A stretch of 64,000 nucleotides of DNA from Pseudomonadota bacterium (GTDB lineage Bacteria > Myxococcota > Myxococcia > Myxococcales > Myxococcaceae), in NCBI GenBank assembly GCA_023426545.1, contig JAFAAN010000040.1, positions 1-64,000 on the forward strand, in the 5' to 3' direction. A program made the position numbers and the translations under genes. This document shows, in pieces, positions 34,455-43,133 of the stretch. Under the pieces are notes generated by a model, which was not told where the DNA came from, did no database searches, and worked only from the letters and a program-made list of their open reading frames with translations. Position 1 is the stretch's first letter. Each line of letters begins with the position of its first letter.

Positions 34455-35297
34455 ATGACTGGGATCGATCGTTCGTCACCGTCGAGAAGCAGCCAGCGCG
34501 AGACGAGCGTGGGACGCGGGGAGCTCAACCGCGCCGCGCGCAGCGAGGCGAATCCGCGGGACGCGGCCGCCCGGCAGTCGCAGAACCGGGCCACTGGCTA
34601 TTCGGTGAAGGACGGCTGGGATTCGCAGCCCGCGAAGGGGGCGGTTCAGCTCCAGGCTTCGGCCGAGGCCGGGGGCGTCGTGGCGGACGAGGGAGTTGCC
34701 GCGGCCAAGGAGCCGGATGTCGACTGGGACTTCATCGGCGAGCAGGAGGGCCGGGCGGTACAGCAGGGCTATGTCCCCGACGCGAAGGGCAGCAAGAGCG
34801 GCGTCACGGTGGGCACCGGCGTGGACCTGGGCGCGCGGAACATGAACGACCTGGACCGGCTGGACCTATCGGACGAGCTGAAGGCGAAGCTGGAGCCCTA
34901 TCTCGGCAAGCAGGGGCAGGCCGCCGCGGACTTCCTGGCGGAGAACCCGCTGACGCTGACGGCGGACGAGGTCAAGGCGCTGGACCGGGCCGTCAAGGGG
35001 CAGGCGCTGGACTCCGTGGTCAAGGAGTACAACAACGCCGTCACCGCCTTGAATGAAGCGGATGGCGGCAGCCGGCCGATGTTCGCGGACCTGCCACGGG
35101 AAATGCAGACGGTGATTGCCTCCGTGGGCTTCCAGTACGGCTCGCTGAAGACGGCCACGCCCAACTTCTTCGCGCAGGTGACGGAGCAGCGCTGGGACGA
35201 TGCGAAGGCCAACCTGGAGGACTTCGGTGATCGCTATCCGTCGCGCCGGGGTCGCGAGGCGGAGCTGCTGGGGCAGGGCATCGCGACCCTGAGCTGA
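34455..35297 (+). CDS. Pesticin-type lysozyme domain protein
   Basis: This 280-residue protein starts at the ATG at 34455, with GAGAGGAG immediately upstream. The first 90 residues are polar and disordered-looking, with no Sec signal. From about residue 92 it resembles the C-terminal muramidase domain of Yersinia pesticin, a T4-lysozyme-like fold. It has DFIGEQEG with the likely catalytic Glu (E98), GYVPDAKGSKSGVTVGTGVDLG with the Thr/Asp of the active site, and FADLPREMQTVIASVGFQYG. It probably cleaves the glycan of peptidoglycan. Without a signal it may need a dedicated secretion route. A role in killing prey or kin, or in spore-wall remodelling, is inference. Confidence 0.82.
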   Translation: MTGIDRSSPSRSSQRETSVGRGELNRAARSEANPRDAAARQSQNRATGYSVKDGWDSQPAKGAVQLQASAEAGGVVADEGVAAAKEPDVDWDFIGEQEGRAVQQGYVPDAKGSKSGVTVGTGVDLGARNMNDLDRLDLSDELKAKLEPYLGKQGQAAADFLAENPLTLTADEVKALDRAVKGQALDSVVKEYNNAVTALNEADGGSRPMFADLPREMQTVIASVGFQYGSLKTATPNFFAQVTEQRWDDAKANLEDFGDRYPSRRGREAELLGQGIATLS

Positions 35298-35445
35298 GCG
35301 GAGGCAGGTCAGACAGGCCCGGAGCACGATGGACTCATCGAGGCTCCGGGCCGTGTCATTCGTGCTGCGCTGTCAGTGCCTCGGCCCAGCCCAGGCCCGC
35401 TTGGCCTTTGCGGGGTCGGGCCCGTGGCCGGTGAGAGTGGCGAGG

Positions 35446-36184
35446 CTATGGTTGCTCGCGCGTCACGACGACGGACAGTGGCGGCTCGATGGGCGGAGGC
35501 TCCTGCAGCAGAGCCGTCTGGACGTATGGCTGAATGGAGCGCTCCCCGATCTTGTTCCAGGTGGGCGACTGGACATCCATCCACCACCGCGCCTCCACCT
35601 TCTCGGAGAGGAGTCCCTGCACGAGCTTCACTCGCTTCGAGAAGTCGTCCACCGCATCGCCCCACTGAGTGGGCCCCTGCATGGGTGAGAGCTGCCGAAT
35701 CTGTGCAGCGATGAAGCCTTGAAGCTCGGCGGCTCGGACGTCAGAGGCGTGCTGGCGTTGCGTCGCCGTGCCTTTCAGCTCCGGCAACGACAAGCCCGAG
35801 ATGACTGCCCTCACCCCTTCGCTGGCGACCTCCAGGGTGCCCGTGGATTCAAGCGTGGCGACGAACTGCTCACGCTCGTGCCGCGCTTGCTCTCGCTTGT
35901 CGGCACGGGCTGACACCACGCCGAAGCGCTTCTCCAGTGCTCGCAGGAGGGTAGGCACCATGTCCTCGATGTCGTGGCCCAGCACCTTCAGGGGCAGCGC
36001 GTCCCCGTCCTTCGACACCTCGAAGTACAACCCAAGCGTGGTCAGCAACCTCCATCCGTTCGAGGCTGCCCACTCCCGCCCTGACCTCGATTTCCACGGT
36101 GATGACGCCCACCTCGCCGTCGTCATCCTCGATGCGGATCTGTCGGTTTGTGTACAGCTTCAATCGAGGCTCGCTCAACTCCAA
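35446..36184 (-). CDS. Uncharacterised protein with apparent 5' frameshift
   Basis: Two overlapping reading frames on the minus strand look like one gene. The first 37 or so codons (TTG at 36184; ELSEPRLKLYTNRQIRIEDDD through VEIEVRAG) are protein-like and then decay. The adjacent frame becomes protein-like from EWAASNGWRLLTTLGLYFEVSKDG and continues to the stop at 35446. The junction is near 36075-36090, and one extra base in a G run would explain it. The longest intact single frame is 35446-36126 (226 residues). The C-terminal part is mostly helical, with basic and acidic charges. I do not recognise a family. It may be a pseudogene, a recoded gene or a sequencing slip. Confidence 0.6.
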
Positions 36185-36252
36185 CTGGCATTGTCACATA
36201 CGATGTGACACGCGATATTGATTCGCATGGGAGCCTCAATGAATCCGCAGCA

Positions 36253-37737
36253 TTACGACTCCGAGCTGCCCCGTCGTAAGCCAAGCGCTTTCATCTTTTT
36301 ATAGAAGTGCCCACGCTCCAGATCGAGCAACCGCGCGGCTTCCGTCACATTGTCATGTGTATGGGCAAGCACGTACTGGATGATTTCCCGCTCAGCGTCC
36401 TCCACCTGATCGCGGAACGTGCGGTCCGCGCGGGGCCGGAAGCCCGCGGGCGCGGGGGGCTCCGGCTGCACGGGCGTCGCGGTAACGGGCGCGGGCATGC
36501 TGGCGGCCTCGGCCGGGGGGAGGGGACTGGCGGGCGCGGTGGCGGTCTCCACGGGCGGCGCCGGCGGCACGTTCCGCCCCCGGGGCAGCAGCTCCAGCGC
36601 GTCCGTCCGGCTGATGAGCGGGCCCTCACACAGGATGGCCAACCGCTCCACCAGGTTGCGCAGCTCGCGCACGTTGCCGGGGTAGTCGTAGGCGCTCATC
36701 ACCGCCAGCGCCTCGGGTGAGAGCGTCAGCGGCCGGCGCCCGTTCTTGGCGCAGGCCTCGTCGAGAAAAGTCTTGATGAGGTCCGGCAGGTCCTCACGCC
36801 GCTCCCGCAGCGGGGGCGAGTGAATCTGCACCACGTTGATGCGGTAGTAGAGGTCCTCGCGGAAGCGCCCGGCGGCAATCTCCGCCTCCAGGTTCTTGTT
36901 CGTCGCAGCGATGACGCGCACGTCCACCTTGTGCGTCTCCGCGCCGCCCACGCGCTCCAGCTCGCCTTCCTGCAACACGCGCAGCAGCTTGGCCTGCATC
37001 GCCTGCGGCATGTCGCCAATCTCATCCAGGAACAGCGTGCCCTCGTGGGCCAGCTCGAACTTGCCCCGCCGCACGCTCACCGCGCCGGTGAACGCGCCTT
37101 TCTCGTGGCCGAACAGCTCGCTCTCGATGAGCTCGTGCGGCACCGCCGCGCAGTTGAGCTTCACGAAGGGCTGCCCCCTGCGCCGCGAGTGCTGGTGCAG
37201 CGCCCGGGCAATCAGCTCCTTGCCCGTCCCATTCTCCCCGGTGATCAGCACCCGGCCCTCGGACGGCGCCGTGCGCTGGATGAGCGAGAAGATGCGCTGC
37301 ATGGCCGGGCCGCCGCCCACCATGTCGTAGCGCCCCAGCTGCGCCCGAAGCTCCTGCAGCTCCGCCATGGCTGCCTGGTGCTTGAGCACGTTGCGCAGCG
37401 CTACCAGCAGCCGCTCGCGAGCGATTGGCTTTTCCAGGAAATCCCTGGCTCCCAGCTGCGTTGCCTTCACCGCCGTGTCGATGGTGCCGTGCCCGGACAT
37501 CATGATGACGGGCAGCTCGGGCTTCAGCGCGGTGAGCTTCTCCAGCGCGGTGAGTCCGTCCATGTCTGGCATCTTCACGTCCATCAGCACGGCGTCGACC
37601 GGCCGGGCGCTGACGACGTCCAACGCCACCTGAGCGCTGCTGGCCAGGTGTGTCTGATACCCCGCGAGCTGGAGCGACTGGCTCAGGGTCAGGAGGATGT
37701 TCTTCTCGTCATCGACGATGAGGACTGAGGCGGGCAT
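36253..37737 (-). CDS. crdA: CrdA-like NtrC-family response regulator
   Basis: This 494-residue sigma-54 activator has three parts. The receiver has phosphoacceptor Asp53 (LMDVKMPDMDG). The AAA+ domain has Walker A GENGTGKE, the sigma-54-contacting GAFTGA, and Walker B GTLFLDEIGD. After a Pro/Ala linker comes a Fis-type helix-turn-helix (NVTEAARLLDLERGHFYKKMKALG in part: TEAARLLDLERGHFYKK). It is divergent from the OmpA lipoprotein gene that opens the chemosensory operon, exactly the placement I recall for CrdA of M. xanthus. There, the Che3 pathway controls its phosphorylation and so the timing of development. The gene order supports the symbol. Confidence 0.93.
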   Translation of the reverse strand: MPASVLIVDDEKNILLTLSQSLQLAGYQTHLASSAQVALDVVSARPVDAVLMDVKMPDMDGLTALEKLTALKPELPVIMMSGHGTIDTAVKATQLGARDFLEKPIARERLLVALRNVLKHQAAMAELQELRAQLGRYDMVGGGPAMQRIFSLIQRTAPSEGRVLITGENGTGKELIARALHQHSRRRGQPFVKLNCAAVPHELIESELFGHEKGAFTGAVSVRRGKFELAHEGTLFLDEIGDMPQAMQAKLLRVLQEGELERVGGAETHKVDVRVIAATNKNLEAEIAAGRFREDLYYRINVVQIHSPPLRERREDLPDLIKTFLDEACAKNGRRPLTLSPEALAVMSAYDYPGNVRELRNLVERLAILCEGPLISRTDALELLPRGRNVPPAPPVETATAPASPLPPAEAASMPAPVTATPVQPEPPAPAGFRPRADRTFRDQVEDAEREIIQYVLAHTHDNVTEAARLLDLERGHFYKKMKALGLRRGSSES

Positions 37738-37956
37738 GGCGGGCTTTTCCGGAGGCGGGCCATGAGGCGCGGCCTCACGCGGGCAACGATGACAATCTCA
37801 CGGAAAATATTTGGACATTCAAGGGTTTCGGCGACCGGGTAGGCCCTCCGGAGCGGGACAAATGTTTTGACTCACCCCCTCCAGTAAGACTACACGCCAC
37901 CGACCAGACCCCGCGGGCGCGGGCGCGTTTTCGACTACAGGATTCTGGAGGCAATA

Positions 37957-38706
37957 ATGCGTCGGATTTCCCTTTTGGCGGGGCTCTCCCTCGCCGTCGC
38001 CATTATCGGCGGCTGCACCCCTTCGTACCCGAAGTGCAACAACGACGAGCACTGCGCGGAGAAGGGCGAAGTCTGTGTCCAGGGCCAGTGCCAGGAGTGC
38101 GCGACGGACGCCAACTGCCAGGAAGGTTTCACCTGCCAGGCAAACAAGTGCGCCCCCAAGCCGCCTGAGTGCACCACGGACAGCGCTTGTGGCAGCGGCC
38201 GCATCTGCGAGGCCGGCAAGTGCGAGCAGGCCCAGTGCCAGCAGGACACGCAGTGCCCCGGTGGTGGCAAGTGCGAGGCGGGCCGGTGCCAGGCTCCCGA
38301 GAACACCTGCGCCTCCAGCTCCGACTGCGGTGAGGGCCAGGAGTGCCAGGCCGGCCAGTGCGTGACGGCCGCTGCGGAGCGCTGCGACTGGAGCCCCATC
38401 CCGTTCGGCTTCAACGAGTCCGGCCTGACGGCGGATGCGCAGCAGCGCCTGTCCGACCTGGCCCAGTGCCTGAAGTCCTCGCCGGGCCGCGTCACGCTCG
38501 CCGGCCATGCCGACGAGCGCGGCACCGAGGAGTACAACCTCCAGCTCTCCAACCGCCGCGCGGCGGCCGTCAAGCGCTACCTGACGGACCTGGGCGTGCC
38601 GGGCAGCCAGCTGGGCACGGTGGGCTACGGTGAGACGCGCCCGGTGAACTCGGCTTCGTCCGAAGATGCGTGGGCGGAGAACCGCCGCGTCGAGTTCCAG
38701 CGCTGA
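37957..38706 (+). CDS. crdB: CrdB-like OmpA/Pal-domain lipoprotein
   Basis: This 249-residue lipoprotein has a signal ending in AIIGGC and GGAG upstream of the ATG. The mature N-terminal half is Cys-rich: five or so repeats of a C-x-x-D...C-x-x-G-x-x-C pattern (CNNDEHCAEKGEVCVQGQC, CATDANCQEGFTCQANKC), probably disulfide-bonded. The C-terminal half is an OmpA/Pal peptidoglycan-binding domain (VTLAGHADERGTEEYN, LSNRRAAAVK, VGYGETRPV). It heads the che operon and is divergent from crdA, matching CrdB of the M. xanthus Che3 cluster. A role in conveying envelope state to the receptors is inference. Confidence 0.92.
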   Translation: MRRISLLAGLSLAVAIIGGCTPSYPKCNNDEHCAEKGEVCVQGQCQECATDANCQEGFTCQANKCAPKPPECTTDSACGSGRICEAGKCEQAQCQQDTQCPGGGKCEAGRCQAPENTCASSSDCGEGQECQAGQCVTAAAERCDWSPIPFGFNESGLTADAQQRLSDLAQCLKSSPGRVTLAGHADERGTEEYNLQLSNRRAAAVKRYLTDLGVPGSQLGTVGYGETRPVNSASSEDAWAENRRVEFQR

Positions 38707-38725
38707 GCTGAGGTAGGCTGCGCGT

Positions 38726-39163
38726 GTGATGGCCGTCCAAGAGCCGGAAGCGCGTCAGTCCTATCTCGTCTTTGCCTGTGGCAGCAGTTGGTACGCGGTA
38801 CCCGCGGAGAGCGCGGCGGAGGTCGTGACCTTCCCCGAGCTCACGCGGGTGCCCGGCGCTCCAGCCCACCTGCTGGGCGTGTTCGCGCACCGGGGTGAAG
38901 TCATCCCCGTCGTGGACATGGGCCTGCTGGTGGGCGGCGTCAGTCAGGGGTCACGCAGGGCGGTGCTGGTGCGCCTGCCCCGTGGCACCCTGGCCCTCAC
39001 GGCCAGCACGGTGGCCGGCGTCTCCCCGGTGACGGGCACGCTGGAGCCCCTGGGCCCCACCGGCGTCCACGTCCACCTGCGGGGCCCCGCCAAGAGCGGA
39101 TCCCGGGACGTGGCCGTCATCGACCCCGACGGGCTCTTCGACCACCTCAGCCAGGGGGCCTGA
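38726..39163 (+). CDS. cheW3: CheW-type coupling protein
   Basis: This 145-residue CheW-fold protein links receptors to CheA. The sequence shows the double beta-barrel pattern: SYLVFACGSSWYAVPAESAAEVV, VPGAPAHLLGVFAHRGEVIPVVDM and a central Arg-rich strand. The start is GTG at 38726 (ATG at 38729 is equally likely), with AGGTAGG upstream. It lies 20 bases after crdB and 3 bases before the next CheW-like gene, so it is in the same operon. The symbol follows the Che3 gene order. Confidence 0.88.
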   Translation: MMAVQEPEARQSYLVFACGSSWYAVPAESAAEVVTFPELTRVPGAPAHLLGVFAHRGEVIPVVDMGLLVGGVSQGSRRAVLVRLPRGTLALTASTVAGVSPVTGTLEPLGPTGVHVHLRGPAKSGSRDVAVIDPDGLFDHLSQGA

Positions 39164-39166
39164 GCC

Positions 39167-39535
39167 ATGGGGCCGCCGGGCCATGTCCGGGGAATGCTCC
39201 TGTGTCATGCCGGCTCCCACCGGCTGGCCTTCCATGCGCATGAGGTGGCGTCCATTACCTCGCCCGCGGGGCAGGTGGCGGCGTCCGCGCGCCAGGCCTT
39301 CCGCGCTCCGGGAGGCGCCGCGCGGGTGCTGGTGACGGCCTCGGGCGGCACGGTGGGCGTGGACACGCTGGAGATTGACGCCGAGCCGCACCCCGTGCTG
39401 CCCGCGCCGCCGGTGGCGGTGCGCGCCTCGGGGGGCAGCCTGCAGGGCTTCGTCCTGGCGCGCGGCGAGCTGTGGCCGCTGCTGGGCCTGGAGGACTTCG
39501 AGCGCTTCCTGCGCGCGGGGGGAGAGGGCGCATGA
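39167..39535 (+). CDS. Short CheW-like protein
   Basis: This 122-residue product has beta-strand spacing reminiscent of CheW (GMLLCHAGSHRLAFHAHEVASI at the start, LQGFVLARGELWPLLGLEDF at the end). It lacks the well-conserved GVI.LRG..I.V.DL core, so it is a degenerate or specialised coupler. It sits between cheW3 and the first receptor gene, overlapping the latter by 4 bases (ATGA). I recall an accessory protein named CrdC in the M. xanthus Che3 system, and this gene is a candidate, but I am not sure of that link and leave the symbol empty. Confidence 0.75.
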   Translation: MGPPGHVRGMLLCHAGSHRLAFHAHEVASITSPAGQVAASARQAFRAPGGAARVLVTASGGTVGVDTLEIDAEPHPVLPAPPVAVRASGGSLQGFVLARGELWPLLGLEDFERFLRAGGEGA

Positions 39536-41319
39536 CGGTGCCCGTGGGCTTGAGAGGCGTGGCGCGGTGGATGGCGCGTCCGGCGTTGCTGGGCTGCCTG
39601 GTGGGCGCGGCGCTGGCGGTGCTTCACTGTTGGCTTACCGACACTGTCTCCGAGGGGGCGTGGGCGCCCTTCCTGCTGCTGATGGGCCTGGCGTTGGCGC
39701 TGACGCTCTGGTTCACCGGCGTTCACGGGCGGCGCGCGCTGCGTGTGTTGTACGCCCTGGGCGAGGGCAGGCTGGCGGCCACTCCGGAGTCTCTGCTCCA
39801 GGCGCTGCTGGAGGCCCGCGCGTTCCCGGAGCGGAGCTTCGCCTTCGTCCTCCAGTGCTGGCTCGTGGTGGCGCTGGGCATGGCGTTCGTCTTCGTCCCG
39901 CTGGTGGGCGGCACGTGGCTGCTGGGGCTGCGGCTGACGTTGATGGGGCTGTTCCTGGGGCCCTTGAGCGCGCTGTCCGTCTACCTGCTGGTGGCCCGCC
40001 GCGCCCGCCGCGCCGTGGAGCTGGTGGCAGCCCAGGGATTGTCTCCGTTGGAGGTCGTGGCCACGGCGCCGCCTCGCCGCCGGCACGTCCGCCGGCGGAT
40101 GGTGCTCGTCACCGCCATCGCGTTGCTCAGCCCGTCCTTCTTCATCCTCGACGCGGCCGTCTCCCGCTCCCTGGCCGCGGTGGAGGCGATGGTGGGGGCG
40201 CCGGCCCACGTCCAGCGCGAGGCGGCGGCGCGGGCCAGCGAGCCGCGAGGGCTCGCGGTGGCCGGGCTGGTCGCGGTGCTCGTCATGATGACGGCCTCCG
40301 TGGGCGGCGCCGTCATCGCCGAGCCACTGCGCGCCATCACCGAGGACGCCACCCGGATTGCCCAGGGAGACTTCCGCCCGCCGCGCATCATCGCCGCGGA
40401 GGACGAGGTGTGGGCCACCTCCGCCGCCTTCGCGCAGATGCAGTCCCAGCTGGGGCAGGCGCTCACGCAGTTGCAGCGCGCGGGCCTCCAGATTTCCACC
40501 ACCACCGAGCAGCTGGTGACGACGTCCGGAGAGCAGGAGGCCGGCGCGGACGAGCAGGCCGCCTCGCTCAACGTGACGAGCGCCACCACGGAGGAGCTGG
40601 CGCGCTCCGCGCAGCAGATTGCCGGCAACGCGGAGTCCGTGTCCGCCATCGCGGAGACGACCTTCGCCGCGGCGCAGACGGGCCAGCGCGGCGCCGCCGC
40701 CTTCCTGGGCGCGATGCAGCGCATGAAGGAGGACAACCAGGCCATCGCGGACGCGGTGGTGCGCCTCAACAAGCGCGTGCAGCAGATTGGCAAGGTGGTG
40801 GAGTTCATCAACGAGATTGCCGACAAGTCGGACCTGCTCGCGCTCAACGCGGAGCTGGAGGGCACCAAGGCGGGCGAGGTGGGCCGCGGCTTCTCGCTGG
40901 TGGCCGCGGAGATGCGGCGGCTGGCGGAGAACGTCATCCGCTCCACCAAGGCCATCGAGCAGCTCATCGCGGAGATACGCGACGCGACGCACGCGGCCGT
41001 CATGGCGACGGAGGCGGGCCTGAAGACGACGGACGCGGGCACGGGGCTGGCGGCCCAGGTGGACGAGAGCCTGAGCCTCATCCTGGAGCTGGCGCGGCAG
41101 ACCTCGCACGCGGTGCGGAGCATCTCCCTGGCCACCCAGCAGCAGCAGACGGGCACCGACCAGCTCGCCGCCGCCATGGGCGACATCCTTCGCGTCACCG
41201 AGCAGAACTTCGCGGCCACCAAGCAGATGGCCGCGGCCAACGCGGACCTGTCCACCCTGGCCCGGGACCTGAAGCGGGCCGTGGAGCGCTTCCATATCGG
41301 GCCGGGAGGTGACGCGTGA
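39532..41319 (+). CDS. mcp3A: Methyl-accepting chemotaxis protein, six-TM type
   Basis: This 595-residue receptor starts at the ATG overlapping the preceding stop, with a GGGGGAGAGGG site. The N-terminal 265 residues contain about six TM helices (for example LLGCLVGAALAVLHCW, FLLLMGLALALTLWF, GLVAVLVMMTASVGGAVI) and no large periplasmic ligand domain. A HAMP segment (EPLRAITEDATRIAQGDF) leads to a signalling domain whose tip reads IADKSDLLALNAELEGTKAGEVGRGFSLVAAEMRRLAENV (seen in parts). The usual AAIEAARAGE is altered to AELEGTKAGE. It signals to CheA3 through the couplers. It is in the Che3 operon, paired with a paralogue. Confidence 0.94.
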   Translation: MTVPVGLRGVARWMARPALLGCLVGAALAVLHCWLTDTVSEGAWAPFLLLMGLALALTLWFTGVHGRRALRVLYALGEGRLAATPESLLQALLEARAFPERSFAFVLQCWLVVALGMAFVFVPLVGGTWLLGLRLTLMGLFLGPLSALSVYLLVARRARRAVELVAAQGLSPLEVVATAPPRRRHVRRRMVLVTAIALLSPSFFILDAAVSRSLAAVEAMVGAPAHVQREAAARASEPRGLAVAGLVAVLVMMTASVGGAVIAEPLRAITEDATRIAQGDFRPPRIIAAEDEVWATSAAFAQMQSQLGQALTQLQRAGLQISTTTEQLVTTSGEQEAGADEQAASLNVTSATTEELARSAQQIAGNAESVSAIAETTFAAAQTGQRGAAAFLGAMQRMKEDNQAIADAVVRLNKRVQQIGKVVEFINEIADKSDLLALNAELEGTKAGEVGRGFSLVAAEMRRLAENVIRSTKAIEQLIAEIRDATHAAVMATEAGLKTTDAGTGLAAQVDESLSLILELARQTSHAVRSISLATQQQQTGTDQLAAAMGDILRVTEQNFAATKQMAAANADLSTLARDLKRAVERFHIGPGGDA

Positions 41320-43133
41320 GCGCCGAGCGGACGCCCCGGCGGGCCACCTTCAGCCGTCACCTGATGGCGCCCGTCCCCCTGGCCAACCTGGTGGGGGCCG
41401 CGCTCAGCCTGCGCTTCGTCTCGCTCACGCTGGCCGAGCCGCTGGAGGGGCGCCTGGGCGTGCTGGGAGGGCTGGGGGGCGCGCTCTGCGTGGCGGCCCT
41501 GGTGGCGGGGGCAGCGGCGTCGCTGGGCCGGCAGCGGACGCTCCGCGGGCTCGAGCGCGGGGACGTGCCCGCCACACCGGAGCGGCTGGCGGCGGCGGTG
41601 GCGGAGGTGACACGCGCGCCGGACGAGGCCTTCCTGGGCTCGCTGGCCATCTGGCTCGTCACCACGCTGCTGCTGGGCGGGTGCATGTGGCTGGGCATGG
41701 GCGTGGAGCTGGCGGTGGCCGCCCGCATCGCCGCGCTGGGCCTGCTCTTCGGGCCGCTCACGGCGCTGCTCGTCCACTGCCTCGTCGTGCTGCGCTCGCG
41801 CCGGGTGGTGTTGTGGCTGGCGGAGCTGGGCATGACGCCCGCGCAGCTCATCGCGGCCATGCCCCGGCGCGCGGAGCTGCGCGCGCGGCTGGCGGCCTTC
41901 GCCTTCGTGGCGGTGGTGACGCCCGCGGTGCTGTCCGCCCAGCTCGCGTCGGCGCTGGGAGAGCGCCTCTTCACACGGCTCATGGCGGAGCGCGACGTCG
42001 GCCGGCAGCTGGAGCTGGCGCGGGAGCTGCGGCTGGAGGCCCTGACGCAGGGGGGCGGGTTGGTGCTGCTCGTCTTCGCGCTGGCCCTGGCGGCCGCGTA
42101 CCTGGGGGGCACGCTGCTGGGGCGCCCCCTGCGGGAGCTGGCCCGCGAGGCGAAGCGCATCGCCGAGGGCGACCTCGCCAGCCCTCGTGTGGTGCCGGCG
42201 GAGGACGAGGTGTGGGACGTGTCCGCGGCCTTCTCCACCATGCGCGCGCATCTGGCGGACGTGATGTCCCAGTTGCAGCGCGCCGGCGCGCAAATCACCG
42301 CGACCACGGAGGAGATTCTCACCACGTCGGGCCGCTACGAGGCGGGCGCGGCGGAGCAGGCCAGCTCGCTGGACGAGACGAGCGCCACCACGGAGGAGCT
42401 GGCGCGCTCTGCGCGGCAGATTGCAGAGAACGCGGGCTCGGTGGCGGAGATTGCACAGCGCACGCTGGCGGCGGCACAGCAGGGGCAGGGGAGCGCGGAG
42501 GACTTCCTGGGGTCCATGGCCCGCATGCGCCAGGACAACGTCGCCATCTCCTCCGCCGTGGTGCGCCTCAACAAGCGCGTGCAGCAGATTGGCAAGATTG
42601 TCGAGTTCATCAACGGCGTGGCCGACAAGTCAGAGCTGCTGGCGCTCAACGCGGAGCTGGAGGGCACCAAGTCCAGCGAGGTGGGCCGCGGCTTCTCGCT
42701 GGTGGCCGCGGAGATGCGGCGGCTGGCGGAGAACGTGCTGGAGTCCACGAAGGAGATCGAGGGCCTCATCGAGGAGGTGCGCGAGGCCTCCGCCGCGGCC
42801 GTGTCGGCCACGGAGGGCGGCGTGCGCGCGGTGGAGACGGGGACCACGCTGGCGCAGCAGGTGTCCGAGTCGCTGCGGCAGATTGTCGACCTGGCCGGAC
42901 AGACGTCGTACGCGGTGCGCAGCATCTCCCTGGCAACCCAGCAACAGCAGACGGGCACCGACCAGCTCGCCGACACGATGGCGGACATCCTGCGGATTAC
43001 GCAGCAGAGCCTGAACGCTACCAAGCACGTGAGCACCGCGAACACCGACCTGCTCGTGCTCGCGAGAGATTTGCGGGGCGTGGTCGAGCGCTTCCAGATC
43101 GGACAGGAGCCGCTCGAGGAGGAAGGCGGGTGA
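41316..43133 (+). CDS. mcp3B: Methyl-accepting chemotaxis protein, six-TM type (paralogue)
   Basis: This 605-residue receptor starts at GTG overlapping the mcp3A stop, with GGGAGGTGA before it. The architecture is the same as Mcp3A: about six hydrophobic helices, a HAMP (RPLRELAREAKRIAEGDL) and a signalling helix pair whose tip is VADKSELLALNAELEGTKSSEVGRGFSL (in parts). The two share long identical words such as SISLATQQQQTGTDQLA, so they arose by tandem duplication. With little periplasmic mass they probably sense membrane or envelope condition, or a partner such as CrdB (inference). The stop overlaps cheA3. Confidence 0.94.
   Translation: MSAERTPRRATFSRHLMAPVPLANLVGAALSLRFVSLTLAEPLEGRLGVLGGLGGALCVAALVAGAAASLGRQRTLRGLERGDVPATPERLAAAVAEVTRAPDEAFLGSLAIWLVTTLLLGGCMWLGMGVELAVAARIAALGLLFGPLTALLVHCLVVLRSRRVVLWLAELGMTPAQLIAAMPRRAELRARLAAFAFVAVVTPAVLSAQLASALGERLFTRLMAERDVGRQLELARELRLEALTQGGGLVLLVFALALAAAYLGGTLLGRPLRELAREAKRIAEGDLASPRVVPAEDEVWDVSAAFSTMRAHLADVMSQLQRAGAQITATTEEILTTSGRYEAGAAEQASSLDETSATTEELARSARQIAENAGSVAEIAQRTLAAAQQGQGSAEDFLGSMARMRQDNVAISSAVVRLNKRVQQIGKIVEFINGVADKSELLALNAELEGTKSSEVGRGFSLVAAEMRRLAENVLESTKEIEGLIEEVREASAAAVSATEGGVRAVETGTTLAQQVSESLRQIVDLAGQTSYAVRSISLATQQQQTGTDQLADTMADILRITQQSLNATKHVSTANTDLLVLARDLRGVVERFQIGQEPLEEEGG

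Noticed and set aside
37738..37956. Sigma-54 or sigma-70 promoter between crdA and crdB.
   Set aside because: TTGACT at 37867 is present but no good -10 at 16-18 bases, and no TGGCAC-N5-TTGC pair was found; too weak to list as a feature.
41309..43129. A 1488-codon open frame running through mcp3B into cheA3 on the plus strand.
   Set aside because: Before 43130 the translation is Gly/Ala/Arg-rich shadow sequence of mcp3B; a GTG with proper family N-terminus starts cheA3 at 43130.
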